Position numbers and translations under genes: made by a program. A DNA stretch of 48,619 bases, from NCBI GenBank assembly GCA_017965475.1, contig JAGCPV010000041.1, forward strand, positions 1-48,619, given 5' to 3'. The notes under the pieces were generated by a model. It had not been told where the DNA came from. It searched no databases and was given only the letters and a program-made list of their open reading frames with translations. Numbering within the stretch: position 1 is the stretch's first letter; the number at the start of each line of letters is the position of its first letter. The stretch is from Prevotella sp. (GTDB lineage: Bacteria > Bacteroidota > Bacteroidia > Bacteroidales > Bacteroidaceae). Below are positions 32,716 through 42,148 of this stretch, piece after piece.

Positions 32716-33633
32716 CTAACTATGTTTTAATTTCCACAAAATGCGATCTTTCCACTGGTAATACATGGTCATCAGTGAGCGATTACGACAGAGCCAGCGA
32801 AGTTGCAGGTTCACGAAATGTTTGGGATAGTCAATGATGGCTCCAGGGGTTACAAGAAAATGGCCGTAGTCAGTGACCTTGTCCTTCATGAACCCACGAT
32901 GTTGGAAATGGGCATAGAGTGACTCTTTCTTCTCTAACTGTCCATCGTTAAAGCGTAACATATACAGTTTTTTCCCGATATGTTCGAAGATAACCTGTTC
33001 CCAACCACGAGTCATACTATTGAAATGGTAGCTTTGCTTAGGTTTGGAAGCATTGTCGAAGGGCCATTCTAACCAACAGTCCTCAGGATGGCAACCACGC
33101 CACTTGTCACCAAATCCTTTGTATTCATATTCGTCAAAATACATGGAGCGTCGTTGGGTAAAAGCGTCTCTGTAGCTGACATAGCCATCGACTTCTTTCA
33201 TGAAGAAGGTATTGGTATAATCATCGTTCTTATAGAGCGTGAAATGCCCATAGCCGGAAATCATTTTATAATGAGATAATACATCGTCAGTGACGAAATG
33301 GCGTATGTCGCCATAAACGACATCAAGGTCACCCCACCCCCAGAAGTTGTAGTCCTTCACGTATTCGGAGAGAATATATGCAAAGGCAGGGCGGTAGTCA
33401 CATATCTTGTATGGGCGATCAAGTACAATGGGAAAGTCAAACTTGCTTTGCACCATTTGTCTGAATTCAGCAAAAGACATCTTATGTACAATAATGTTTT
33501 TTGCAGGCTCTACATCACAGTCGGTAAAGAAAAGGTAGTCTATGTCTGTATTGTATAATGCAGATGCCCGCCACATCTTGTATTGTGGTGGCAGTTTGCC
33601 GAAGTGGGGGAATATGACAATGATAGATTTCAT
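32716..33633 (-). CDS. DUF6625-like protein, putative glycosyltransferase
   Basis: 305 residues. The N-terminus SIIVIFPHFGKLPPQYKMW and DYLFFTDCDVEPAKNI look like a GT-A nucleotide-sugar pocket. The segment YNFWGWGDLDVVYGDIRHFV near residue 100 contains a D-x-D that probably binds metal. The rest (WRGCHPEDCWLEWPFDNASK) has conserved aromatics and cysteines. It resembles DUF6625-type proteins found in polysaccharide loci. The activity is not established; glycosyltransferase is inferred from fold-like features and context. It lies between the GT4 and the flippase in the operon. Confidence 0.75.
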   Translation of the reverse strand: MKSIIVIFPHFGKLPPQYKMWRASALYNTDIDYLFFTDCDVEPAKNIIVHKMSFAEFRQMVQSKFDFPIVLDRPYKICDYRPAFAYILSEYVKDYNFWGWGDLDVVYGDIRHFVTDDVLSHYKMISGYGHFTLYKNDDYTNTFFMKEVDGYVSYRDAFTQRRSMYFDEYEYKGFGDKWRGCHPEDCWLEWPFDNASKPKQSYHFNSMTRGWEQVIFEHIGKKLYMLRFNDGQLEKKESLYAHFQHRGFMKDKVTDYGHFLVTPGAIIDYPKHFVNLQLRWLCRNRSLMTMYYQWKDRILWKLKHS

Positions 33634-33642
33634 AGGCGTGTA

Positions 33643-35193
33643 CTAAAATGTAATATGATTTAGAAACTTCAATACTGCAGGTTTTCGCGCTACGAAGAAT
33701 TTCATACCAGGGGTAAACAGGAAAAGCAGAATGAAGAAGAATACAAAGAGTGGAATGGATATGGCTATTCCATAGATTGCTAACGAAAGGAAAGTATCTG
33801 AATGTAGGTCGATAACATTCTGCTTAAGCCATATCGTTAACAGGGTAAAGAGTACAAAGATTATGTAGTAGGGGGCCATGCCGCGCCAATATTCCCACGC
33901 ACTCCTGTGGAATGCTTGGGAGAACAGGTAGTATGGCTTCCAGAATGAACTGATGAAGCCAAAACTGATAATCTTGCCTAATAAGATGCCGGCAATACCA
34001 TAGGTAGGTGCGAGCAGAAGTGTGACGGAGATGTTGACAATCAATTCTGTCCAGGCTGCCCACACATCAGAGAACAGTCCTGCTGAGCCAAGATAGATAT
34101 ATACGGCAGCTGTCTGATAGCGTATGAAGAGATTAAATATTACCAGATAAACAATGATATCGCTTAGTTGATATTCCTTTCCAAGCCAACAACCGATAAA
34201 TGGCTGAAAAAACAACAGGAGCGAGAAGATGATAATACCTAGTATTAAGAAACGTGCTGCGGTTAGCTCCCAGAAAACCTTCATGATGTTACGTTCATCA
34301 CCTTCTGCCAAAAGATTGCCAACACCAGCACTGAGGCCTTCCGATAATATATTTACCAAGAAATTAAGTTTGTTGATAATCATGGTATAATTGCCATAGA
34401 AGGCAACCTTGACGACAGAGACAAACATGCCCACCATGATCTCGTCACTGCGGTAGAGAATAAAGTCTTTAATCTTCTGGACAAATACTTGGCGGGTCTT
34501 TTTGAGAACCTCTGGGTATTTCTTCAGGTTTTCACGCCCTTCTCTCAGATTGATCCTCAGCCATGGATATAATTTCTGAATACGGTAGTTAAAAATGATG
34601 ATACCAATGATGGTGCATATCAGTCCAACGACGACCCACAACCAAAGGTTACGATAATAATACGCGAGGAAGATCTGGATGATGTTTCCCACAATGCTAA
34701 TGGTCTGAAAGTAGGAATTAACCAGATATTGTTTCTGGTTCGCACCGACTAATAGCTGTTTGTAATTGAAAACATAACCTGAAACAGAAGAGGCGAGGAA
34801 GGAATAATAGGCAAAATAAACTAAAGGGAGCCCTGTTGTAAGGTTGTTAAACCACCATGGGAAGAACAGGCTTATTAAGATGCCGATAGCCCCGATGAAT
34901 GCACCAATGCAACGATAGAGAAATGCCAACATCGACATGACTTCGTTGATCTTCTCATGGTTATCCTCTTGTAGTGGCTTGTATAAGAAATAGACAATAC
35001 TGGTACCAATTCCTAATTCTGCGACACTGAGAAAGCTCATGATGTTCATGAGCATACCTGTCAGTCCAATAAACTCCGCTCCAAGACAGTCAAGAAAAAT
35101 CTTCCGGGAAAAGAATGCAAGAAACAATGAGAGAATGTAGAAAACCATTCCCACCTTGATGTTCATGACACTTCTATGTACCCGTTCACCCAT
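33643..35193 (-). CDS. Wzx-like polysaccharide flippase (MOP superfamily)
   Basis: 516 residues with about 12-14 predicted membrane helices. The N-terminal MNIKVGMVFYILSLFLAFFS and the loops LGAEFIGLTGMLMNIMSFLS and AELGIGTSIVYFLYKPL are typical of Wzx/O-unit flippases. A cytoplasmic stretch of basic residues (NLREGRENLKKYPEVLKKTR) lies in the middle loop near residue 220. It would flip the undecaprenyl-PP-linked repeat unit to the periplasm for the polymerase at 38411. The position in the operon next to glycosyltransferases supports this. Confidence 0.9.
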   Translation of the reverse strand: MGERVHRSVMNIKVGMVFYILSLFLAFFSRKIFLDCLGAEFIGLTGMLMNIMSFLSVAELGIGTSIVYFLYKPLQEDNHEKINEVMSMLAFLYRCIGAFIGAIGILISLFFPWWFNNLTTGLPLVYFAYYSFLASSVSGYVFNYKQLLVGANQKQYLVNSYFQTISIVGNIIQIFLAYYYRNLWLWVVVGLICTIIGIIIFNYRIQKLYPWLRINLREGRENLKKYPEVLKKTRQVFVQKIKDFILYRSDEIMVGMFVSVVKVAFYGNYTMIINKLNFLVNILSEGLSAGVGNLLAEGDERNIMKVFWELTAARFLILGIIIFSLLLFFQPFIGCWLGKEYQLSDIIVYLVIFNLFIRYQTAAVYIYLGSAGLFSDVWAAWTELIVNISVTLLLAPTYGIAGILLGKIISFGFISSFWKPYYLFSQAFHRSAWEYWRGMAPYYIIFVLFTLLTIWLKQNVIDLHSDTFLSLAIYGIAISIPLFVFFFILLFLFTPGMKFFVARKPAVLKFLNHITF

Positions 35194-35211
35194 AGGTAAA
35201 ACAAATAGTTA

Positions 35212-36384
35212 TTATGAATGATGTTCTGTATGGATAAAATCAGTATTTTTCCGGTCTATGTGCAGGACGTTCTTCAGCATCCTCAATACGAGTCCTGGAA
35301 TCGCGAAGACCTTAGCAAAAGATCGGAAACGCAATTGACGGGGGAGTGCGATGAAAAGTGCAACTGCCAATAGACCAAATAGGATCCACCATTTCTCACA
35401 CCATTCTGGTACGATAACTGTCATGAGAATAGATATACCTGCCAAGAGGACGATCAGGATGGAACGAGGAATAAGAGCCTGTTGGATAGTCTTATCGATA
35501 AAATTAATATTCCCGTGGAAGATCGCATGAGGGATTTTGGGCAGATTGCTAAACAGACTCTGTATCTGGGCTGTCATCCAGCGCATACGCTGACGTTGGA
35601 AATTGTCCTGGCTGCTGACCTTCTCATCAAAGACATGGATCTCTGGGGCATATTTGATAAACACCTCTTGACGTAATAACAGGGCCTCCATCTCACGATC
35701 CTCTCCTGCTGTTGTCAGTTGGAAGACGTTCTCCTTAAACAGTTCATATTTGAAACACATGCCAGAACCAATGAGAGCGGAAGAAAAACCAAGACGGTTA
35801 TGGGCCTTACGGAAGATGGTATTATTGATCTCTTCGCTGGCACCGTCTAAGACAGCAACATCATTGTTGGCATTCTTGGCACAGCGGTGGCATTGGATGG
35901 CATCATAGATGGTACAGAGCACATTCAGTTGAGAGAGAAAATCCGGACGTACGACATTGTCGGCATCCAAGATCACCACATTGTCGAATTTCCCCTGTAC
36001 TTCATTGATGGCGTATTGCATGGCCTTGGCCTTAGAACTCTTTTCGAACGTTGGTGTCAGCAGGGTGATGGGCATCTTCCGCAGGATGTCATTCGTCTCT
36101 GGTTGCATGTGATCTGAGATGACGGCTACGGTATAGTGGGTGGTTGGGTATTCCTGAAGTAGGAACTGTTCAACGGCATTGATGATGACACTGTCTTCCT
36201 TATAGGCTGGATAGAGAATCAGGAAACGTGCCATCTCGTTTTTCAATGCTGCCGCATGAATGGCGATCCGATCTTCTTTATCATAGAACAAGGAGATAAT
36301 GGCGAAGAATACGACGTATGCTACGGAACATGCAATGATGCACCATAATACAATTTCAATAATATGTAAAACTGTCCAAATCAC
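35212..36384 (-). CDS. Membrane GT2 glycosyltransferase (HasA/BcsA-like, copy 2)
   Basis: 390 residues. One N-terminal and about two C-terminal membrane segments flank a GT2 core: LILYPAYKEDSVIINAVEQF, VILDADNVVRPDF (metal-binding D-A-D), TTAGEDREMEALLL (acidic base region) and QRQRMRWMTAQ (the Q-x-x-R-W motif of processive or integral-membrane GT2s). It is a tandem paralogue of the upstream gene at 36381 and its start overlaps that gene by 4 bp. It may extend the glycan at the membrane; whether it acts processively cannot be told. Confidence 0.9.
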   Translation of the reverse strand: MIWTVLHIIEIVLWCIIACSVAYVVFFAIISLFYDKEDRIAIHAAALKNEMARFLILYPAYKEDSVIINAVEQFLLQEYPTTHYTVAVISDHMQPETNDILRKMPITLLTPTFEKSSKAKAMQYAINEVQGKFDNVVILDADNVVRPDFLSQLNVLCTIYDAIQCHRCAKNANNDVAVLDGASEEINNTIFRKAHNRLGFSSALIGSGMCFKYELFKENVFQLTTAGEDREMEALLLRQEVFIKYAPEIHVFDEKVSSQDNFQRQRMRWMTAQIQSLFSNLPKIPHAIFHGNINFIDKTIQQALIPRSILIVLLAGISILMTVIVPEWCEKWWILFGLLAVALFIALPRQLRFRSFAKVFAIPGLVLRMLKNVLHIDRKNTDFIHTEHHS

Positions 36385-37526
36385 TTCTTTTTCTTTTTAA
36401 GTATTCTGAAATTGAAGATACGCCAGAGACTGACAAATGGTGAACGGAGGAATGTCTTGTCCCACATCTCATCCACCAGATAGTCTGGAGTTGCTAATGC
36501 AAAAACAAATAGAGCCAAAGAACCAAGTATCCACCATTTCAGAGCCATCGTCAAGTAGATAAATGGCAGCACAAGACTCATGACCATGATAAGGCCTACC
36601 ATCTTGGTTCGCGGGATAAGCATCCATTGAATGATCTTGTCTGCCAAGTCATATTGCTTCCTGAAAATGGCACCTGGCAGAAACCTGATATTGCGAATAA
36701 AATTATGGAACTGTTGAGAAGCCCATCGTCCACGCTGTTCATTTAATTTCGTGGTGGTGCGTTTCTTTTCACCATAAACATATATATGGTCAAAGTAGTC
36801 TATGAATATCTCTTGGCGGAGCAATAAGGCCTCTAATTCCTTATCTTCACCAGCAGATTTCGCTTTCATCACATTGGTCTTAAACCAGGCGAAATCGTAG
36901 GCTGTTCCAGAACCAGCCAAGGCGGAAGAGAAGCCCAGGTTGATATGTCCTTTGCGGAAGATGGCATTATTGATCTCCTCAAAGATGGCATCCATGCGGG
37001 CGGCTGCCGTATCCCTGTTTTTAGAAATGCGGTGAAACTGGATCGCTCTGGTTGCAGCCACCTCAAAGGCATCATTGACGTTCTGCAGGAAGTCTTGTCC
37101 AATGATATTATCTGCATCCAAAATCAAGGCAATATCATAGATCTTAAATTCGGGAAGGTTCAATATGGCGTATTGGAGAGACTTTGCCTTGGTACTTTCC
37201 GCAAAGTTGGGTGTTAATAGGGTGATAGGGTATTGCGCCAAACGCATATTGGTCATTTCGTCCTGATGGTCGGAAATGACAGTGACGTCAAACATGCGCT
37301 GTGGATATGCCTGACTTAAGATGGATATGACAGCCTGTTCAATGACATCATCCTGCCTATAGGCAGGGATCAAGACCACGATACGGTTCTGCTTCTTGGC
37401 TTTGGGGACATCGCTCCTTCGCCTAAAGAGAGAACTAACGGCGAAAACACCTAAATACAAGACTGTACCTGCTGTTAAAATGAACAATAGCCAATCAATG
37501 ATATATAATATAAGCCAAAAATCCAT
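36381..37526 (-). CDS. Membrane GT2 glycosyltransferase (HasA/BcsA-like, copy 1)
   Basis: 381 residues. It begins with a membrane helix (MDFWLILYIIDWLLFILTAG). The core has VVLIPAYRQDDVIEQAVISI, ALILDADNIIGQDF, SAGEDKELEALLLRQEIF, and LNEQRGRWASQQF, where the usual Q-x-x-R-W appears as Q-R-G-R-W. Two or three C-terminal helices follow. The frame is open to 37646, but the extension overlaps the upstream GT2 and lacks family sequence; ATG at 37526 leaves a 4-base gap and matches the paralogue's start. Confidence 0.9.
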   Translation of the reverse strand: MDFWLILYIIDWLLFILTAGTVLYLGVFAVSSLFRRRSDVPKAKKQNRIVVLIPAYRQDDVIEQAVISILSQAYPQRMFDVTVISDHQDEMTNMRLAQYPITLLTPNFAESTKAKSLQYAILNLPEFKIYDIALILDADNIIGQDFLQNVNDAFEVAATRAIQFHRISKNRDTAAARMDAIFEEINNAIFRKGHINLGFSSALAGSGTAYDFAWFKTNVMKAKSAGEDKELEALLLRQEIFIDYFDHIYVYGEKKRTTTKLNEQRGRWASQQFHNFIRNIRFLPGAIFRKQYDLADKIIQWMLIPRTKMVGLIMVMSLVLPFIYLTMALKWWILGSLALFVFALATPDYLVDEMWDKTFLRSPFVSLWRIFNFRILKKKKK

Positions 37527-37530
37527 GATG

Positions 37531-38427
37531 CTAATTGATAATTGAAGATTGAACATTGGAAATGAAATCACAGACCCCTCGTGATGTGGCTGATAATAAG
37601 CTCCACTCGCCATGAATAGCATATCTGAGCATATCTTTGGGAACAACGATAGCCATTAGATAGCTGTATGCAAGCCATTTATTGATGCCCACATAGTTCC
37701 TTCTGACCAGTAAGAGCCTGTTACGTATGATATAATAGGTACGCAAAGGACTATTCTGACCAGTGGCCTGGCTCTCTTTATGATAGATGGTGCATCCTGG
37801 GTCATACCATATTTGATAGTCCGCCCTCGTGAACATCATGGACCAGTCCAACTCTTCATAATAGAGGAAATAGCACTCGGGCATTAATCCGACTTTCTCA
37901 ATGGCCTCCCGCTTAATTAGCATAGCCGCACCATGAGCGTATGGAGTAGGGTGGGCATCCTCATATTGGCCTTGGTCTTCTTCTCCGAACCCTATAGCCC
38001 GATTTCGGACGGTTACTTTAGAAAGCGGGGTATAGCCAGCGTACTGAAGGGGATGGGTTCCCCATGCAAATCGGATCTTTGGACAGGCAATGCCGATATC
38101 GGAGGATGATTCTAATCTGTCGATGAGTGCTTGGACATTGAAGTCCTTGAATAGAGTATCATTATTGATGATGAAGAGGTATTTGCCTTGCGCGGTCTGA
38201 ATCCCCAAGTTGTTACCGCCCGCAAAGCCGAGATTCTTTTCACTCTTAATGACCTTGACTTGGGAAAATCTGCGCTCTATCTCAGATGCTTCATCGTTTT
38301 TTGATGCATTATCCACTACAATCACCTCCATTTTGTCATTGAAGGGGATGGACTCAATCAATGCACAGGTGTCTTTCAGCCCGTTGTAATTGATGGTGAT
38401 GATAGATAATTCACACTCTGGATGCAA
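37531..38427 (-). CDS. GT2-family glycosyltransferase (rhamnosyltransferase-like)
   Basis: 298 residues. ELSIITINYNGLKDTCALIE, EVIVVDNASKNDEASE, NLGFAGGNNLGIQTAQGKYL and LFIINNDTLFKD (N-N-D in place of D-x-D) are typical of the rhamnosyltransferase-like GT2 group, as is the ECYFLYYEELDWSMM block near residue 190. Its 5' end overlaps the polymerase gene at 38411 by 17 bp, so translation is coupled. A deoxyhexose donor is suggested by family resemblance only; no dTDP-rhamnose genes are in the window. Confidence 0.9.
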   Translation of the reverse strand: MHPECELSIITINYNGLKDTCALIESIPFNDKMEVIVVDNASKNDEASEIERRFSQVKVIKSEKNLGFAGGNNLGIQTAQGKYLFIINNDTLFKDFNVQALIDRLESSSDIGIACPKIRFAWGTHPLQYAGYTPLSKVTVRNRAIGFGEEDQGQYEDAHPTPYAHGAAMLIKREAIEKVGLMPECYFLYYEELDWSMMFTRADYQIWYDPGCTIYHKESQATGQNSPLRTYYIIRNRLLLVRRNYVGINKWLAYSYLMAIVVPKDMLRYAIHGEWSLLSATSRGVCDFISNVQSSIIN

Positions 38428-39940
38428 GTTTCTTCTCTAATTTTAGCCGTTTGCGCTCCTCTTGTTTTGCTAACCTCTTATTTTCAGACTCAATCCAGGC
38501 TGGTTCCAAATAGGGGAGAATATATACAATAGTAAGACCGCCATAAAATAGTAAGCAGTTAGGATATTGCATCAATACCTGATTACCATAACCACCTAAT
38601 TGTATAGCTACAAAGGCACTACATAGTCCGCCTCCAATACCCACAAGAGAGGGACTTTTCAATCTGAACATAACCACAAAGCATGCACCTCCAAGCATGA
38701 TAAGCGTTATAATAATAAATAATGTGATGCCTACACGTCCAGTCCTAAGCCAAATATAAATATATTCAGAATCGGGTGGGATTCTTGACATCAGCCAATA
38801 TTTATTGTTTTTGGGTACGTTATCACCCATTCCAAGTCCAATTCCCCATGGCGCTTCTCTCATATACTTTCTCATGGTTTCTTGGTTTATCGTTCTGACA
38901 TTTGATGATGCGTCATTTTTGTTAAAAGCAGAACGCATACGTCGGATTTGTTGATTACCTTGTCCGATGTCAGTAAATGCCAAGATAAAAAAAGCAAATA
39001 GGCCAAGAATCATAGCAGGAATGGCAATTTTGAATGACTTTGACAGTACGACATATACCATGATTCCTGCAAATACACAGAAGATGGCTGTTCGTGTTCC
39101 AGATGCAAACATGCTTTTAATCACCAATGCTGCAACAATGAGGAAGAACCATCTGTCTCTTTTGAATTTTGTTGTGATGCCGAATATGATAAAGGCAACT
39201 GCGGTCGCTGCTGCATTACAACCATAGTTGGCAGCATCACTGAAAGTTGAAAAGTATCGAATCAGAGTACCTGCCTGAAGAACGTGTGTCGTACTTCCTG
39301 GACCATTCATAAATCTCTGTTCGGCTGCGGTCATTCCAATATTTTGTTGCTTCCAAGTCCAAATGGCAGAGAAAAGGGATAAAAGTGCCCATATAATAAT
39401 GTACTTTCTCAGAACTTCTGGCGATGAAATATAAATGGAAAACACAAGAAAGATGTATAACAGTTGGAATGCCATCATACGGGCTCCTGCGTACCATGCA
39501 CCAACATTAATGCCCAGTCCACAAGTATCATTTAAAACTTCTATGGTGCAAAAAGAACACCATATGACGAGACTCAGAAGCATCAGGTTTCCGCATCTTT
39601 CAAAATGAGGCGTTTGCCTGGCATCTATAATGGCAATTCCCAAGAGTAATATCTGGAGCATCTCGTTAGGGAGAGACATCGGTAATCCAAATGTCGGAAA
39701 TCCTTTCATTTGGATAAAGTAATTAATTAAAAACAAAAGCCAGAAAGCTGTCATTCTCCACCTAAAGATGACAATGGCTCCCACTATCAAAATTGGAATC
39801 GCACAAACAATCGCAAATGCAGAAAAACCAGCAGTTACAAATTCATAAATGGCAAGCAAAAACAGGAGAAAGAGTAACAAGACCCTTCCTCCGTTTTCGT
39901 GTGAGTATTCTGTTAGACTCTTAGAATATACTCTTGCCAT
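38411..39940 (-). CDS. O-antigen/capsule polymerase-like membrane protein (Wzy/ligase superfamily)
   Basis: 509 residues with about 11-12 hydrophobic segments. The region near residue 340 (MREAPWGIGLGMGDNVPKNN) carries the large periplasmic-loop pattern G-x-G-x-G common in Wzy/WaaL proteins, and SEYIYIWLRTGRVGITLFII follows. The C-terminal tail is strongly basic (KLEKKLASRV). Its site just after the Wzz-like gene and before glycosyltransferases supports polymerase rather than ligase. It would join repeat units in the periplasm. Confidence 0.83.
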   Translation of the reverse strand: MARVYSKSLTEYSHENGGRVLLLFLLFLLAIYEFVTAGFSAFAIVCAIPILIVGAIVIFRWRMTAFWLLFLINYFIQMKGFPTFGLPMSLPNEMLQILLLGIAIIDARQTPHFERCGNLMLLSLVIWCSFCTIEVLNDTCGLGINVGAWYAGARMMAFQLLYIFLVFSIYISSPEVLRKYIIIWALLSLFSAIWTWKQQNIGMTAAEQRFMNGPGSTTHVLQAGTLIRYFSTFSDAANYGCNAAATAVAFIIFGITTKFKRDRWFFLIVAALVIKSMFASGTRTAIFCVFAGIMVYVVLSKSFKIAIPAMILGLFAFFILAFTDIGQGNQQIRRMRSAFNKNDASSNVRTINQETMRKYMREAPWGIGLGMGDNVPKNNKYWLMSRIPPDSEYIYIWLRTGRVGITLFIIITLIMLGGACFVVMFRLKSPSLVGIGGGLCSAFVAIQLGGYGNQVLMQYPNCLLFYGGLTIVYILPYLEPAWIESENKRLAKQEERKRLKLEKKLASRV

Positions 39941-39947
39941 GTTTTAT

Positions 39948-42125
39948 TTATTTAGCATGACTATTTTCTACAGCAGTCAGACCCATCTGGGAGATGCGAT
40001 ATACGAAGTTGTTGAACTTGGTATATGGTGGTAACTGACCAACAAATTCCTCAACAGCATAGCGCTGAGCTTCTGTCAGATACATGAAGAGCGTGTCCTT
40101 GTTCTCCAATTGGGCCTCCAATTCCTTCAAAGCCTTCTGATCTACATCCTTCCATGTACGGTTGGCACGTGTGACCATCAGATTAATGGTTCCCATATTT
40201 AACAGGGCTGGAGGAATTGAGTGGTCGTCCAGATTCGGGTATTCAACAATGGCTATCTCATTGGGCAGAATATCTGGACAGATGTCCTTGATATCCTTGG
40301 CCATGATGAAACGGCTGTCTTCAGCGAGGAAATCCTCATCGTAGGTCAGACGGCGCACTTGTAAGCCGATGGAAATCCAATAATTCTCCAATTCTTGAGC
40401 AATATAGCTCTTACCATTGGCAGCATCAGTCGAGAATAGGTTCAATACGTTCTGCTGCCCCTCCTTGAAGTGGGGGAGAAGTGCTTTGCTCAACTGACGC
40501 ATGGCCATATCGGCAATGGTCTTATTGAAGCGACGGTAACGTAACGTACTTTCTTTCGGGAAACAACCCATAACAGGGACTTTCGTGATACGCTCGGAGC
40601 GCATGCGGTCGCGAAGTGTACGATCCAGCAACTCGATGATGAAGAAGTACATGGCAGTTAACAAGAATGTCAACAGGAATGCACCCAGCAAAATCATCAT
40701 ACGATTGGTGGGCTGGGCATTCATTGGGAACATCGGTGGATTGAGCACACGGAGAGTTGCAGTCGTCATCTGCAGGTTCTTCTGACGAAGACGAGCGGCA
40801 TTCAGTGCCTTTAACATTTCCATGTAATTGCCTTCGATAAAACTAATATGACGATCTTTACGTGCGATGGTAGCACCGATAGGGGCATAATAGAGAATCT
40901 GTTTGTCCAATTTCTGACGCATGATATCCTGAGCGCCTAATTCAGCCTTTGCCTTCTCCAACAGCATGACCTGATCAAGCCATCTGCCTATCATATCATT
41001 GGCCTTCACACCCGTCTCTGTGCTATAGGTACCAGCTTCAATGTCCTTGACCAATCCACGCATGTTGTTTGTTGCATCTTGCAACATTCTTTCTGCTTTG
41101 GCAAGTTCCAGCTGAGATTCAATATCGCTTCCACCTCCCTCACTACTCATTAAACGTAGGTTAGATATACGAGATTGAATACGCGAAATATCTGTAACTT
41201 GATTGGTAAACTCTTTATTGGCTCTAATGATTTTAGCGCGGTCTCCTAACTGGCGCTCCAGATAATCCATCAAGGCGCGGGTTGTCGTTTGATCTTTTAA
41301 TAACTGATTGTCTGATGATTGTTGAGCTGCGTCCAAACCTGTTAATGCCTTGGTTTGCTCTCCGTAATTGATAATACGCTTTTCCACGTTGTAACGAATG
41401 AGGTCATCTTCCGCACCTGTCAGAATGCGATAAAGACGGGCTACCTCACGTTCGAAGAACTTGATGACATTATTCGTTTCACCATAACGTAACTGGGCAT
41501 ATTGACGAGCAAAGACCTCATTGAGGATGTCCAGGGTATTATAGGTGATACCTGCATCATTTGAAGAGTAACCGATATCAATAATATCACTTCTTTGAAG
41601 TTGCATCACTTTCAGACGACTGGTAATGCTGTTGATGCCAAACCACTGATGGTAATTGACCAAGCCGAAGATATAGTTGTCCTGAGACGGTCGTTCGTAG
41701 GCCTTCAGATTCGCATAAGTGGCATTTTCGCTGTTATGGTTAATCAGGGCCTTGACATCTGCTGGAACACTGTTGTTCAATTGGCGGAAATGTTCAGCAG
41801 AAATATAATTGTTATCTTTGTTAACATTACCATACATCATGCAACGGGCAAACAAACGAAGGGACACTTCATGGATAGTAACATCGGTCGTAATCAACAA
41901 CATCAGGTTCGTCATGTTGGTTTGGGATAGTCCACCAGCAGAACCAATACCACCTTCAATGTTGTAACCAGTAATCATACCAGTATAGATAGTCGTATTT
42001 GCATCATAGACTCGCTCCATGTTACGTGTCATAAACCATGCCACTATGAGTGCAATCAGTGGCAAAATAAGCAAATACCAACGGATCTTGTACAGGAACC
42101 TAACTATATATCTAAACAACTCCAT
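39948..42125 (-). CDS. Wzz/GumC-like polysaccharide co-polymerase with degenerate BY-kinase domain
   Basis: 725 residues. A Wzz N-terminal helix (residues 16-32) and a second at about 475-498 enclose a long periplasmic coiled-coil region. The proline-containing NPPMFPMNAQPTNR precedes the second helix, as in Wzz proteins. The cytoplasmic C-terminus keeps a P-loop ATPase shape, but Walker A reads DAANGKSYIAQEL (not GEGKS/T) and the Walker B-like strand is IAIVEYPNL; no tyrosine cluster is seen at the end. It probably controls chain length without kinase activity. No cognate phosphatase is nearby. Confidence 0.88.
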   Translation of the reverse strand: MELFRYIVRFLYKIRWYLLILPLIALIVAWFMTRNMERVYDANTTIYTGMITGYNIEGGIGSAGGLSQTNMTNLMLLITTDVTIHEVSLRLFARCMMYGNVNKDNNYISAEHFRQLNNSVPADVKALINHNSENATYANLKAYERPSQDNYIFGLVNYHQWFGINSITSRLKVMQLQRSDIIDIGYSSNDAGITYNTLDILNEVFARQYAQLRYGETNNVIKFFEREVARLYRILTGAEDDLIRYNVEKRIINYGEQTKALTGLDAAQQSSDNQLLKDQTTTRALMDYLERQLGDRAKIIRANKEFTNQVTDISRIQSRISNLRLMSSEGGGSDIESQLELAKAERMLQDATNNMRGLVKDIEAGTYSTETGVKANDMIGRWLDQVMLLEKAKAELGAQDIMRQKLDKQILYYAPIGATIARKDRHISFIEGNYMEMLKALNAARLRQKNLQMTTATLRVLNPPMFPMNAQPTNRMMILLGAFLLTFLLTAMYFFIIELLDRTLRDRMRSERITKVPVMGCFPKESTLRYRRFNKTIADMAMRQLSKALLPHFKEGQQNVLNLFSTDAANGKSYIAQELENYWISIGLQVRRLTYDEDFLAEDSRFIMAKDIKDICPDILPNEIAIVEYPNLDDHSIPPALLNMGTINLMVTRANRTWKDVDQKALKELEAQLENKDTLFMYLTEAQRYAVEEFVGQLPPYTKFNNFVYRISQMGLTAVENSHAK

Positions 42126-42148
42126 ATCGCACAGTTTTTAAGTTACTT

